Assembly: GCF_005280255.1 (NCBI RefSeq) | Contig: NZ_CP040018.1 | Span: 3,844,001-3,908,000 of the forward strand | DNA: 64,000 nt | From: Arthrobacter sp. 24S4-2 | GTDB taxonomy: Bacteria; Actinomycetota; Actinomycetes; Actinomycetales; Micrococcaceae | Reading direction: 5' to 3' | Shown: in pieces, positions 50,266-59,227 of the stretch | Layout of the letters: every line of letters starts with the position of its first letter | How positions within the stretch are numbered: position 1 is the stretch's first letter | Made by a program: the position numbers and the translations under genes | The notes under the pieces: generated by a model | Seen by the model: the letters and a program-made list of their open reading frames with translations, nothing else | Told to the model about the DNA's origin: nothing | Databases searched by the model: none

Positions 50266-52194
50266 TCAGACCTTGGCGCGGGCGCGGTTGGACTTGGCAC
50301 GCTCGTTGGTGTCCAGGATGAGCTTCCGGATGCGGATGGACTCCGGGGTAACCTCAACGCACTCGTCTTCGCGGGCGAATTCAAGGGACTCTTCGAGGGT
50401 CAGGTCGCGCGGCGGCGTCAGGTTCTCGAAGGTGTCCGAGGAAGCGGCACGCATGTTGGTGAGCTTCTTTTCCTTGGTGATGTTCACGTCCATGTCGTCG
50501 GCGCGGGAGTTCTCGCCAACGATCATGCCCTCGTAGACCTCGGAGGTGGGCTTGACGAAGAAGGAGCCACGTTCCTGCAGGTTGATCATGGCGAACGGCG
50601 TCACAACACCGGCGCGGTCGGCGATCATTGAACCGTTGGTGCGGTACTCGATCGGGCCGGCCCACGGCTCGTAGCCTTCGGAGATCGAGGCCGCGATGCC
50701 GGCGCCGCGGGTGTCCGTGAGGAACTTGGTGCGGAAGCCGATCAGGCCACGGGCCGGAACGATGAATTCCATGCGGCACCAGCCGGTGCCGTGGTTGGCC
50801 ATGTTGGTCATGCGGCCCTTGCGGGCAGCCATGAGCTGGGTGACGGCGCCGAGGTACTCTTCGGGCACGTCGATGGTCATGTGCTCCATGGGCTCGTGGA
50901 TCTTGCCGTCGATGGTCTTGGTGACCACCTGCGGCTTGCCGACGGTCAGTTCGAAGCCTTCGCGGCGCATCTGCTCAACCAGGATGGCAAGGGCGAGCTC
51001 GCCACGGCCCTGGACTTCCCAGGCGTCGGGACGCTCGGTGGGCAGAACCTTGATGGAGACGTTACCGATCAGTTCCTTGTCCAGGCGGTCCTTCACCTGG
51101 CGGGCCGTAACCTTGGCGCCCTTGACCTTGCCGGCCAGCGGGGAGGTGTTGATACCGATGGTCATGGAGATCGCGGGATCGTCCACGGTGATCAGCGGCA
51201 GCGGCTGCGGGTTCTCGGCGTCAGTCAGGGTCTCACCGATGGTGATCTCTTCGATGCCGGCGACAGCGACGATCTCGCCCGGGCCCGCGGACTCGGTCGG
51301 AACGCGGTCAAGTGCCTTGGTGGCCAGGAGTTCGGTGATCTTGACGTTCTTCAGTTCGCCGTTGGCACGTGCCCATGCGACGGTCTGGCCTTTGCGCAGG
51401 GTGCCGTTGTAGATGCGGAGCAGAGCCAGGCGGCCCAGGAACGGCGAGGCGTCAAGGTTGGTGACGTGCGCCTGCAGGACGCCGTTCGGGTTGTACGTCG
51501 GTGCGGGGATGTGCTCGATGATGGTCTTGAACAGCGGCTCGAGGTCCTCGTTTTCCGGAGCCGTGCCGTCGGCCGGCTGCTCGAGGGAGGCGCGGCCAAC
51601 CTTGGCGGCTGCGTAGACGACAGGAACTTCGAGGATCTTGTCCAGGTCCAGGTCCGGAACTTCGTCCGCGAGGTCCGAAGCCAGGCCCAGGAGCAGGTCC
51701 ATGGACTCGTGGACAACTTCGTCGATCCGCGCGTCGGGGCGGTCGGTCTTGTTGACCAGCAGGATGACCGGCAGGTGCGCGGCCAGGGCCTTGCGCAGCA
51801 CGAAGCGGGTCTGGGGCAGCGGGCCCTCGGAAGCATCAACGAGGAGCACCACGCCGTCAACCATGGACAGGCCGCGCTCAACCTCGCCGCCGAAGTCAGC
51901 GTGGCCCGGGGTGTCAATCACGTTGATGGTGATGGTCTCGCCCTTGGAGGACGGTCCGTTGTAGGCCACGGTGGTGTTCTTGGCCAGGATGGTGATGCCC
52001 TTTTCGCGCTCAAGGTCACCGGAGTCCATGACGCGGTCTTCGAGGTGGTTGTGCTCGGCAAAGGAGTTGGTCTGCTTGAGCATGGCGTCGACCAGGGTGG
52101 TCTTGCCGTGGTCAACGTGGGCCACGATCGCGACGTTGCGCAGGTCACTGCGCGATGCAGTGGCTACCGCGGTGTTGGTGGTGGTTTCAGACAT
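50266..52194 (-). CDS. typA: Ribosome-associated translational GTPase TypA/BipA
   Basis: 642 residues. G-domain: G1 AHVDHGKTT, G2/G3 VIDTPGHADFGGEVER, G4 NKTD; then domains II and III and the TypA-specific C-terminal domain (RMTNMANHGTGWCRMEFIVPARGLIGFRTKFLTDTRGAG and TPPRDLTLEESLEFAREDECVEVTPESIRIRK). Acts on the ribosome in stress and cold adaptation and 50S assembly. The basic tail (NRARAKV) is typical. Confidence 0.97.
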   Translation of the reverse strand: MSETTTNTAVATASRSDLRNVAIVAHVDHGKTTLVDAMLKQTNSFAEHNHLEDRVMDSGDLEREKGITILAKNTTVAYNGPSSKGETITINVIDTPGHADFGGEVERGLSMVDGVVLLVDASEGPLPQTRFVLRKALAAHLPVILLVNKTDRPDARIDEVVHESMDLLLGLASDLADEVPDLDLDKILEVPVVYAAAKVGRASLEQPADGTAPENEDLEPLFKTIIEHIPAPTYNPNGVLQAHVTNLDASPFLGRLALLRIYNGTLRKGQTVAWARANGELKNVKITELLATKALDRVPTESAGPGEIVAVAGIEEITIGETLTDAENPQPLPLITVDDPAISMTIGINTSPLAGKVKGAKVTARQVKDRLDKELIGNVSIKVLPTERPDAWEVQGRGELALAILVEQMRREGFELTVGKPQVVTKTIDGKIHEPMEHMTIDVPEEYLGAVTQLMAARKGRMTNMANHGTGWCRMEFIVPARGLIGFRTKFLTDTRGAGIAASISEGYEPWAGPIEYRTNGSMIADRAGVVTPFAMINLQERGSFFVKPTSEVYEGMIVGENSRADDMDVNITKEKKLTNMRAASSDTFENLTPPRDLTLEESLEFAREDECVEVTPESIRIRKLILDTNERAKSNRARAKV

Positions 52195-52491
52195 GCGTTA
52201 TTGCTCGATTCAGTGGTGAAGTCAGCTGTGGTATCGCGACATTTCCAACCGGAACGCACGACGGAAGAGACCCTTTGACACAGGGCACCTACCTCTAGTC
52301 TAAGCGCTAGGTCATTTATTGGCCTAAAAACCCGAAACCAGCCGCCCCCAACCCCTATAACGGCGCCGTTCCGGCCCCTGTTACCGGATCGTCACCGCGC
52401 CACGGTGAACAGTCGGTAAAATCGCTGGATTTTCCTAACCCTATGCCCCATCATTACGGTGATAACAGCAAGCAAAGCCCGGAGACCATAG
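52195..52491. other. 297-bp divergent region between typA and the SGNH lipoprotein
   Basis: No coding character. It contains a 12-bp palindrome AACGGCGCCGTT (52359-52370) and a TAAAAT box in GGTAAAATCGC about 70 bp before the lipoprotein start. Both divergent promoters must lie here. Confidence 0.4.
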
Positions 52492-53436
52492 ATGCGAAAC
52501 GCCTCGGCTCTGACCCGCTTGGTCGCACCTATGATCGCCATCGGCGTTCTGATGGCCGGCTGCGGTCAGGCACCAAACACAACAGCTGCCGCCCGGGATT
52601 CGACCGCGCCCGCAGCAAGCACGGCGGCCGCACAACCGGCTGCCCAGGCGTCAGGTCAGGCCACTCCCCGCAAATCGGGTGCCGCACCTGCCGCAGCGGC
52701 GCCGGGCGAACCGGTGGCGGCCGGCTCCGGAGCGAAATCGCAGCTGGTCCCGGCGCTGGATCCGAGCACCATGATTCCCGGGTCTGTTTACAAGAACCCG
52801 GCGAACGGCCGCAACGAGGTCATCGTGGCCAACATCAGGCGGACCGCCGTGCTGATCGGCGACTCCCAGTCTGAACCTGAGCTGGGCTGGCCCCGCCAGG
52901 GGCTGGCCGCGATGGGCTACAACGTCTTCTTCTGCGGCCGCGGCGGTACCGGATTTGTGGCCGCGAACGGCAAGACCGGAAACTACATCGATGCCCTGCA
53001 GCGCGGTGACTGGCAGCTCCCGTACGGTTCCCCTGCGCTGGTGGTCATCGAGGGCGGCGGAAACGACGCAGCCCGCGGAGCGACGGACGCCCAGATCGTG
53101 GTCAATGCCGAGCGGCTGATCTCATCGCTCAAGCAGCGTTACGCTGGCGCCAAGTTCGCCATGATCGGCACGCTGGCCCGCGGCATCAATTACGGCGGCG
53201 GCCGCCGGTCCCAGGTTGATGCCCTGCTGGGTACGGTGGCGGCCAAGCACGCCATCCCGTTTGTCAGCGTCGGCGACTGGCTGACCAAATACAACCTGGC
53301 CAAAGAGCTGGCGGACGGCGTTCACATGAACAACACCGGCCACAAGGCCCTGGGTGCGCTCCTGGCAACCCGGCTGAAGGAGCTGGGACTCGAGGCCCCT
53401 CCTGAACAGGTCACCTCGGCCTTGCCCATCAACTGA
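52492..53436 (+). CDS. Secreted SGNH/GDSL-fold lipoprotein hydrolase
   Basis: 314 residues with a lipoprotein signal (LVAPMIAIGVLMAGC, lipobox LMAGC), a disordered Ala/Thr/Gln linker of about 60 residues, and an SGNH domain: LIGDSQSEPELGWPRQGL (Ser in GDSQ), GRGGTGF (Gly), VVIEGGGNDAARG (Asn) and ADGVHMNNTGHKALG (Asp/His). Hydrolyses an ester, acetyl or acyl group outside the cell, perhaps on cell-wall or extracellular glycans (inference). Ends before a strong terminator. Confidence 0.92.
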   Translation: MRNASALTRLVAPMIAIGVLMAGCGQAPNTTAAARDSTAPAASTAAAQPAAQASGQATPRKSGAAPAAAAPGEPVAAGSGAKSQLVPALDPSTMIPGSVYKNPANGRNEVIVANIRRTAVLIGDSQSEPELGWPRQGLAAMGYNVFFCGRGGTGFVAANGKTGNYIDALQRGDWQLPYGSPALVVIEGGGNDAARGATDAQIVVNAERLISSLKQRYAGAKFAMIGTLARGINYGGGRRSQVDALLGTVAAKHAIPFVSVGDWLTKYNLAKELADGVHMNNTGHKALGALLATRLKELGLEAPPEQVTSALPIN

Positions 53437-53517
53437 ACCGGGTCACCGAACGCGGGGCAACTCGATGCGCCAACTGGATTCAGCCTGACCGTGTGCCGGG
53501 CAGTGTACAAAGTACAA

Positions 53518-53563
53518 AAAGGAGCCGGTATCCAAGCCCTTGGGCTTGGATACCGGCTCCTTT
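53518..53563. terminator. Strong terminator after the SGNH lipoprotein
   Basis: 22-bp perfect stem (53518-53539 with 53542-53563, AAAGGAGCCGGTATCC ... ) and a tiny loop. Convergent dppDF lies beyond; A and T runs flank it, so it should work in both directions. Confidence 0.94.
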
Positions 53564-53577
53564 GCTATGCGGATGCC

Positions 53578-55305
53578 TCAGGCAACTTCGGGCGGCAGCA
53601 TCAGCCGCGCTCCCGGGATGGCGTTAAGCAGTGCCTTCGTGTACTCCTGCTGCGGCGAGTCGAAGACGTCGTCCGTCGACCCGGTCTCCACTAGCTTGCC
53701 CTGCTCCATGACACACACGTGGTCCGCGATCTGACGGACCACGGCGAGGTCATGGGTGATAAACAAGTAGGTCAGGCCCAGCCGGGACTGCAGCTCAGCG
53801 AGCAGGTTCAGCACCTGCGCCTGCACCAGCACGTCCAAAGCCGAGACAGCTTCATCACAGATGATCACTTCCGGGTCGAGGGCCAGTGCCCGCGCAATGG
53901 CGACGCGCTGCCGCTGGCCGCCCGAGAGCTCGTTCGGGTACCGCTGCATGGTGGACTGCGGCAGGGCAACCTGGTCCAACAGTTCGCGGACCTTCTTCTC
54001 GCGGCTGGCCTTGTCCCCGATCCTGTGGGTCCGCAGCGGTTCCTCGATGGTCCGGAAGATGTTGTACATCGGGTCCAGGGAGCCATACGGATCCTGGAAG
54101 ATCGGCTGCACGCGCCGGCGGAACGCGAAGATCTCCTTGTTGTTGAGCGTGGACGTGTCCACGCCGTCGAACACGATCCTGCCTGACGTGGGCTGCAGCA
54201 GGTTCAGCACCATCTGCGCGACGGTGGACTTGCCGGAACCAGACTCCCCGACAATCGCCGTCGTGGTGCCCCGCTTGACGCTGAAGGAAACGTCGTCCAC
54301 CGCGGTGAAGTCGGTCGATTTCCCGAAGCCGAAACGCAGCTTGAAGACCTTTTTCAGGTTCTGGATCTGCAGCACGTCTTCAGTCATGGTCGGCTCGACG
54401 ACGGCCTCGCCGGGAGCGAGCAGTTCGTCCGACTCGAGACCGAGTTCCTTGGCCACCTGGATGCGCCGGGAAGCAAGGGACGGTGCCGAGGCCACGAGCC
54501 GCCGCGTGTACGGGTGCTGCGGGTTCTGCAGCAGTTCCAGCGACGGACCGGCTTCCACCACGTTGCCCCGGTACATCACCACCACCTTGTCGGCGCGTTC
54601 GGCTGCGAGGCCCAGGTCGTGGGTGATGAGGAGCACGGACGTGCCCAGCTCCGAGGTCATCGTTTCGAGGTGGTCGAGGATCTGGCGCTGGACCGTCACG
54701 TCGAGCGCGGACGTGGGCTCGTCGGCGATGAGCAGCCGCGGCCGGCAGGACAGGCCGATGGCGATCAGCGCGCGCTGGCGCATGCCGCCGGAGAACTCGT
54801 GCGGGTACTGCTTCGCCCGCCGTTCGGCGTCGGGAAGGCCCGCCTGGGCGAGAACCTTCGCAACGTCTGCCGGTCCGCTCGGACGGCCGTTGGCCCGCAG
54901 CGTTTCCTTGACCTGGTAGCCGATCTTCCAGACCGGGTTCAGGTTGGACATCGGGTCCTGCGGGACCATGCCGATGGTGTTGCCGCGCAGCTCGATCATG
55001 CGCTTTTCGGAGGCATGGGAAATGTCCTCGCCGTCGAGCAGGATCTGCCCGCCGGAAACCCGGCCGTTGCCGGGCAGCAGCCCGATGGCGGCCAGCGCCG
55101 TCGTCGATTTTCCGGAGCCCGACTCCCCCACAATTGCGACCGTTTCACCCGGCATGATGGTCAGGTGGGCATTCCGGACGGCCTGGACTTCGCCGGACCC
55201 GGTTTTGAAGGAAATCGCCAGGTCGCGGATTTCCAGGAGCGGTTTATCCGTGAGGCCGGCCTCACTGATTCTGACATCGGACGTTGTCATGATTGCCTCG
55301 TTCAT
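53578..55305 (-). CDS. Oligo/dipeptide ABC transporter, fused double ATP-binding subunit (system 1)
   Basis: 575 residues from ATG 55305, which overlaps the dppC-like stop (ATGA); the open frame upstream is nonsense within that gene. It is two complete ABC domains in one chain (DppD-DppF type): Walker A GESGSGKST at about 60-68 and again near 350, signatures FSGGMRQRALIA and LSGGQRQRVAIA, Walker B LLIADEPTSALD and VIICDEAVSALD (Ala in place of Pro-Thr in the second). Drives peptide import with the adjacent DppA/B/C-like proteins. Confidence 0.95.
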   Translation of the reverse strand: MNEAIMTTSDVRISEAGLTDKPLLEIRDLAISFKTGSGEVQAVRNAHLTIMPGETVAIVGESGSGKSTTALAAIGLLPGNGRVSGGQILLDGEDISHASEKRMIELRGNTIGMVPQDPMSNLNPVWKIGYQVKETLRANGRPSGPADVAKVLAQAGLPDAERRAKQYPHEFSGGMRQRALIAIGLSCRPRLLIADEPTSALDVTVQRQILDHLETMTSELGTSVLLITHDLGLAAERADKVVVMYRGNVVEAGPSLELLQNPQHPYTRRLVASAPSLASRRIQVAKELGLESDELLAPGEAVVEPTMTEDVLQIQNLKKVFKLRFGFGKSTDFTAVDDVSFSVKRGTTTAIVGESGSGKSTVAQMVLNLLQPTSGRIVFDGVDTSTLNNKEIFAFRRRVQPIFQDPYGSLDPMYNIFRTIEEPLRTHRIGDKASREKKVRELLDQVALPQSTMQRYPNELSGGQRQRVAIARALALDPEVIICDEAVSALDVLVQAQVLNLLAELQSRLGLTYLFITHDLAVVRQIADHVCVMEQGKLVETGSTDDVFDSPQQEYTKALLNAIPGARLMLPPEVA

Positions 55306-56252
55306 CGTTGACGGCTCTTCGGGTCGAGGGCGTCGCGCAGGGCGTCGCCGAGCATGATAAAGCTCAGGACGGTGACGGACAGCGCCATTGCCGGGTAGAG
55401 CAGGATCGCCGGGTTGGTGCGGACAGAGGACTTGGCGGCCGCGATGTCGTTGCCCCAGGACATGATGCTGCCGGGAAGCCCGATGCCGATGAAGGACAGC
55501 GTGGCTTCCGCGACGATGAAGACGCCGAGCTCCATGGTGGCCAGGACAATGATCGGCGCGAGGGCGTTCGGCAGCACGTGCCTGACGAGTGAGCCCAGGC
55601 GGGAAACGCCGAGCGAACGCGCAGCGGTCACGAAGTCGGCGTTGCGCACTTCGATCACGGCTCCGCGCGTAATGCGGGCCATCTGCGGCCAGCCCAGGAC
55701 CACCAGGACCATGACCACAGTCCACACGCCCCGGTTTTCACGCATGAACGGAAGCTGCGAGACAACCAGCGCGCCCAAAATAAGCGGCAGGGCGAAGAAG
55801 ATGTCGCCGAGACGGGCGATGACAGCGTCGATCCAGCCCCCGTAGAACCCGGCGAGGGCGCCGAGGGTGACCCCGATGATGAGGACGAACAGCACCGAGA
55901 AGACGCCCACCATCAGCGATGCCTGGGTGCCGTGGATGATGCGGGAGTACACGTCACAGCCCTGGAAGGTGAAGCCGAGGGGATGCCCGGATGCCGGAGC
56001 GCCGTCGGAATTCGCCAGCTGGCAGTTGTCGTTGGGCGCCACTTGGGTGAACAGTCCCGGAAAGATCGCCACAATGATGATCAGGGCGATCATCATTGTG
56101 GCGATGATGAACAGCGGACGACGGCGGAGCTTGCGCCAGGCATCTGCCCAGAGGCTCAGCGGCGCCTGGTCTGTTTTGAGCGAGTCTGTTGCGAGCAGAG
56201 GGGTCTCCTCCACGGGGGCAACAAAGTGCTCGATTACGCGATTAGTTTTCAT
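55302..56252 (-). CDS. Oligo/dipeptide ABC permease, DppC-like (system 1)
   Basis: 316 residues from ATG 56252 (MKTNRVIEHFVAPVEETPLL), which overlaps the dppB-like end by 11 bp. N-terminal OppC domain WADAWRKLRRRPLFIIATMMIALIIIVAIF, then HPLGFTFQGCDVYSRIIHGTQASLMVG and the EAA loop VRNADFVTAARSLGVSRLGSLVRHVLPNALAPIIV. About six helices. Pairs with the DppB-like permease. Confidence 0.94.
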   Translation of the reverse strand: MKTNRVIEHFVAPVEETPLLATDSLKTDQAPLSLWADAWRKLRRRPLFIIATMMIALIIIVAIFPGLFTQVAPNDNCQLANSDGAPASGHPLGFTFQGCDVYSRIIHGTQASLMVGVFSVLFVLIIGVTLGALAGFYGGWIDAVIARLGDIFFALPLILGALVVSQLPFMRENRGVWTVVMVLVVLGWPQMARITRGAVIEVRNADFVTAARSLGVSRLGSLVRHVLPNALAPIIVLATMELGVFIVAEATLSFIGIGLPGSIMSWGNDIAAAKSSVRTNPAILLYPAMALSVTVLSFIMLGDALRDALDPKSRQR

Positions 56253-57171
56253 AACGGATCCTCGGATCAAGCCAGGCGTACAGCAAATCGACCAACAGGT
56301 TGGCAATGACGAAGACAAGCACCAGGACGCTGACAATCGCGACGACAGTGGGGCCCTCGCTGCGGATGACGGCCTGGAACAGCTTCTGGCCGACGCCCGG
56401 GACGTTAAAGATGCTCTCCGTGACGATAGCGCCGCCCATCAGGCCACCGAGGCTGGCGCCCAGGTACGTGATGACCGGAATCATTGAATTGCGCAGGATA
56501 TGGGTCACCACAACGCGGGGCCGTGACAGGCCTTTCGCGGTGGCGGTGCGCACATAGTCGGCGTTCATGTTTTCGATGACCGATGCGCGCGTGAGCCGCA
56601 GGACGTAAGCGAAGGACACCAGTCCCAGCACGGTGGCCGGCAGGATCAGGTTGCCCCAGTCCGCGCTGGCCCCCACGGTGGGTTTGGCCCAGCCGAGCTG
56701 CACACCGACCAGCAACTGCAGGACGAAGCCGAGTACAAACGTGGGGATGGCGATGACCACCAGGGACGCGATAAGCACCGTGGCATCGAAGATCCGGCCC
56801 TTGCGGAGCCCGGCGATGAGGCCGAATGTCACGCCAAAGACAGTCTGGATGATGAGGGCTTCGACGGCCAGCATGACGGTGACCGGGAAAATCCGGCCCA
56901 GGGACGCCGCAATCGGCTGGCCGGTGAAATCGACTCCGAGGTTGAAGGTGAACAGGTTCTTGAGGAAGAGCCCGTACTGCACCCAGAACGGCTGGTCGAG
57001 GTTGTACTGCTGGCGGAGCTGCGCGATGACGGCTTCGCTGGGGGGACGGTCGCCGAACAGCGCCCGGATTGGGTCACCCGGGAGGGCGAAAACCATGAAG
57101 TAGACGAGCAGGGTGGTTCCGATGAACACCGGAATGATCTGCAGCAGGCGCCGGAGGATGTACTGGATCAC
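56242..57171 (-). CDS. Oligo/dipeptide ABC permease, DppB-like (system 1)
   Basis: 309 residues, typical DppB: MIQYILRRLLQIIPVFIGTTLLVYFMVFALPGDPIRALFG, LDQPFWVQYGLFLKNLFTFNLGVDF, EAA loop MNADYVRTATAKGLSRPRVVVTHILRNSMIPVITYLGASLGGLMGGAIVTESIFNVPGVG. Follows the binding-protein gene, from which it is separated by a stem-loop. Confidence 0.95.
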   Translation of the reverse strand: MIQYILRRLLQIIPVFIGTTLLVYFMVFALPGDPIRALFGDRPPSEAVIAQLRQQYNLDQPFWVQYGLFLKNLFTFNLGVDFTGQPIAASLGRIFPVTVMLAVEALIIQTVFGVTFGLIAGLRKGRIFDATVLIASLVVIAIPTFVLGFVLQLLVGVQLGWAKPTVGASADWGNLILPATVLGLVSFAYVLRLTRASVIENMNADYVRTATAKGLSRPRVVVTHILRNSMIPVITYLGASLGGLMGGAIVTESIFNVPGVGQKLFQAVIRSEGPTVVAIVSVLVLVFVIANLLVDLLYAWLDPRIRYEN

Positions 57172-57241
57172 AGCAACGTCTCCTGAGCGTTTGTGGGGCT
57201 AAGGGGTTCATATAGACAGCTTTCGTGCCGATTCCAAGGCT

Positions 57242-57273
57242 ATGGGGGCCCGGCTTTGTGGCCGAACCCCCAT
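57242..57273 (-). terminator. Intercistronic stem-loop between the binding protein and permease (system 1)
   Basis: ATGGGGG/CCCCCAT arms with a further CGGC/GCCG pairing around a short loop; no T run on the minus strand. Probably limits read-through into the permeases or protects the dppA mRNA 3' end. Confidence 0.55.
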
Positions 57274-57303
57274 TAGCTTTTTGACGTGGATTTGTTCCGA
57301 GGA

Positions 57304-58989
57304 CTACTTGGCGGTGATGGCCCAGTACTGCAGAACACCGTTCCAGCCAGAGTCAACGTTGCTGACGTTCTGGCTCCAGACGGCCTGGCGTGCGGAGTAC
57401 CACAGCGGCAGGTTCGGGAGTTCCTGGAAGAGGATCTCCTGGGCCTGGGTGAACTTCTTGTTGGCGTCGTCCGTGGACTTGGCGCCCAGGCCTTCGGTGA
57501 GGAGCTTGTCGAACTCAGGGTTCGTGTATCCCTCGTAGTTGGCGCTGGCGCCGGACTTCAGGAGCGGGCCCAGGAAGTTGTACAGCGACGGGTAGTCGGC
57601 TTGCCAGCCTGCACGGGTCAGGCCCGGCAGGTTCTTGGCGGTGCGCAGCTTCAGGATTTCAGCGAACTTGGCGAACGGCTGGCCTTCGGCCTTGATTCCC
57701 AGGTTGTTCTTGAAGTTGTTGGCAACGGCGTCGATCCATTCCTTGTTGCCGCCGTCAGTGTTGTAGGCAAGCTGCAGGGTCTTGCCAGCGGGCCACGGGC
57801 TGATGGCGTCAGCTTTGGTCCACAGTTCCTTGGCCTTGGCGGCGTCGAACTTGAGGACGTCGGAGCCGGCAACATTGTCGTTGTAGCCGTCAACGGCCGG
57901 GGACGTGAAGTCCTTGGCAGGGATGCGCGTGCCGGAGAAGATGACCTTGGTGATCTCTTCGCGGTTGATGGCCATGGAGAGGGCCTGGCGGCGGAGCTTG
58001 CCTGCTTCGCCCTGGAACTCGGGCATGTAGCCCGGGATGTTCAGGGTGGAGTTGCCTGCGTACGGCTTGTTGAGGTGGTTCTCAGGGAAGTCCGTGGTGT
58101 AGGTCTTGAGGGCGTCGGTCGGCAGAACGTCCGTGACGTCGAGGTTGTTTGCCTGGATGTCGGTGTAGGCCGGAGCCGGATCAGTGTAGAACTTGAAGGT
58201 CACGCCGCCGTTCTTGGCAGTGCGCGGGCCCTCGTAGTCGGCGTTCTTGACCAGTTCGATCTGGCTGTCGTGCTGCCAGGAGCCTTCCTTGACCATCTTG
58301 TACGGACCGTTGCCGATCGGGTTCTCGCCGAACTTCTTCGGGTCCTTGATGGCGTCCGCGGGCAGTGGCATGAAGGCCGAGTAGCCGAGGCGCAGCGGCC
58401 AGTCGGCTTCAGGCTGTGCCAGCTTGACGGTGATGGTGGAATCGTCCTTGAGTACCAGGCCTGAGAGAGTCTGCGCGGTGGGGGCCGGAACGTCGGTGTC
58501 CTTGCCGTCCGCGCCCTTCTCGGTCTTGGTGGCACTGACGGCGTCGTAGCCCTCGATGGATTCGAAGAAGCTGCTGTTGTTCTGAGCGTTGGTGCTCAGC
58601 GCGGCGAAGTTCCAGGCATCAACGAAGCTCTTGGCCGTTACGGCCTCGCCGTTGGTGAACTTGCTGCCTGACTTCACCTTGATGGTGTAGTTCTGGCCGT
58701 CCGGGGATTCGATGGATTCAGCCAGCGCGTTGACCGACTTGCCGCTGGGGTCGTAGCTGCGCAGGCCCTCGAACAGGAGCTCAACCACGCGGCCACCGTA
58801 AACTTCGCTGGTGTCGGCGGGCATCAGGGGGTGCTGCGGTTCATTGCTGTACGCGGTGATGACCTTGTTGGGGTCGCCGGCAGCCTGGCTGGCACCGTCC
58901 GCAGCGCCGCCTCCGGCGCCGCATCCGGTCAGGGCAAGGGCTGCGATGGCAACCATGCCCAGTGCTTTGGAAGTGCGCGAAAAACGCAT
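57304..58989 (-). CDS. Oligo/dipeptide-binding lipoprotein, SBP family 5 (system 1)
   Basis: 561 residues from ATG 58989 (MRFSRTSKALGMVAIAALALTGC), SD AGGAGG; the frame further upstream is untranslated. Lipobox LTGC, mature Cys near residue 23. SBP_bac_5 pattern: ITAYSNEPQHPLMPADTSEVYGGRVVELLFEGLRSYDPSG, YTIKVKSGSKFTNGEAVTAKSFVDAWNF, PIGNGPYKMVKEGSW, RRQALSMAINREEITKVIFSG and LRTAKNLPGLTRAGWQADYPSLYNFLGPLL. Extracytoplasmic, captures peptides. A CRP-like palindrome lies about 145 bp upstream. Confidence 0.95.
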   Translation of the reverse strand: MRFSRTSKALGMVAIAALALTGCGAGGGAADGASQAAGDPNKVITAYSNEPQHPLMPADTSEVYGGRVVELLFEGLRSYDPSGKSVNALAESIESPDGQNYTIKVKSGSKFTNGEAVTAKSFVDAWNFAALSTNAQNNSSFFESIEGYDAVSATKTEKGADGKDTDVPAPTAQTLSGLVLKDDSTITVKLAQPEADWPLRLGYSAFMPLPADAIKDPKKFGENPIGNGPYKMVKEGSWQHDSQIELVKNADYEGPRTAKNGGVTFKFYTDPAPAYTDIQANNLDVTDVLPTDALKTYTTDFPENHLNKPYAGNSTLNIPGYMPEFQGEAGKLRRQALSMAINREEITKVIFSGTRIPAKDFTSPAVDGYNDNVAGSDVLKFDAAKAKELWTKADAISPWPAGKTLQLAYNTDGGNKEWIDAVANNFKNNLGIKAEGQPFAKFAEILKLRTAKNLPGLTRAGWQADYPSLYNFLGPLLKSGASANYEGYTNPEFDKLLTEGLGAKSTDDANKKFTQAQEILFQELPNLPLWYSARQAVWSQNVSNVDSGWNGVLQYWAITAK

Positions 58990-59134
58990 TCCGCCTCCTA
59001 TGAGTTGTGGGAGTTGAGTAAAGAAAATCGTGTTTTCCCCGCAGGCCCAGGCACAGAGGTGTCCTGTGACGTGGCATACATAAGTGAGTAGCCTAACCCC
59101 AACATGTCCAGATAATGGAACTCTGTTGCCAAAC

Positions 59135-59149
59135 TGTGACCGGGTCACA
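59135..59149. promoter_or_regulatory. TGTGACC-G-GGTCACA palindrome upstream of the peptide-binding lipoprotein
   Basis: 15-bp perfect palindrome between the end of the system-2 ATPase gene and the binding-protein gene. The outer TGTGA/TCACA resembles CRP/GlxR half sites but with a 5-nt instead of 6-nt spacer, so the regulator is uncertain. Confidence 0.55.
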
Positions 59150-59227
59150 ATTTGACCATTGGAGTCAACTCCTGAGCATTTCAAGTCACATGTTACTCAC
59201 TGGTATGCTTCCCAGGTGTGACGGAGG

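Noticed and set aside
50791..52278. 495-residue ORF opposite typA
   Set aside because: Repetitive Val/Gly/Asp/Leu composition typical of the complement of a high-GC gene; no motif.
53578..55725. A 715-residue version of the system-1 ATPase
   Set aside because: The first 140 residues are arginine/histidine-rich frame nonsense lying inside the permease gene; the ATG at 55305 in the overlap is the natural start.
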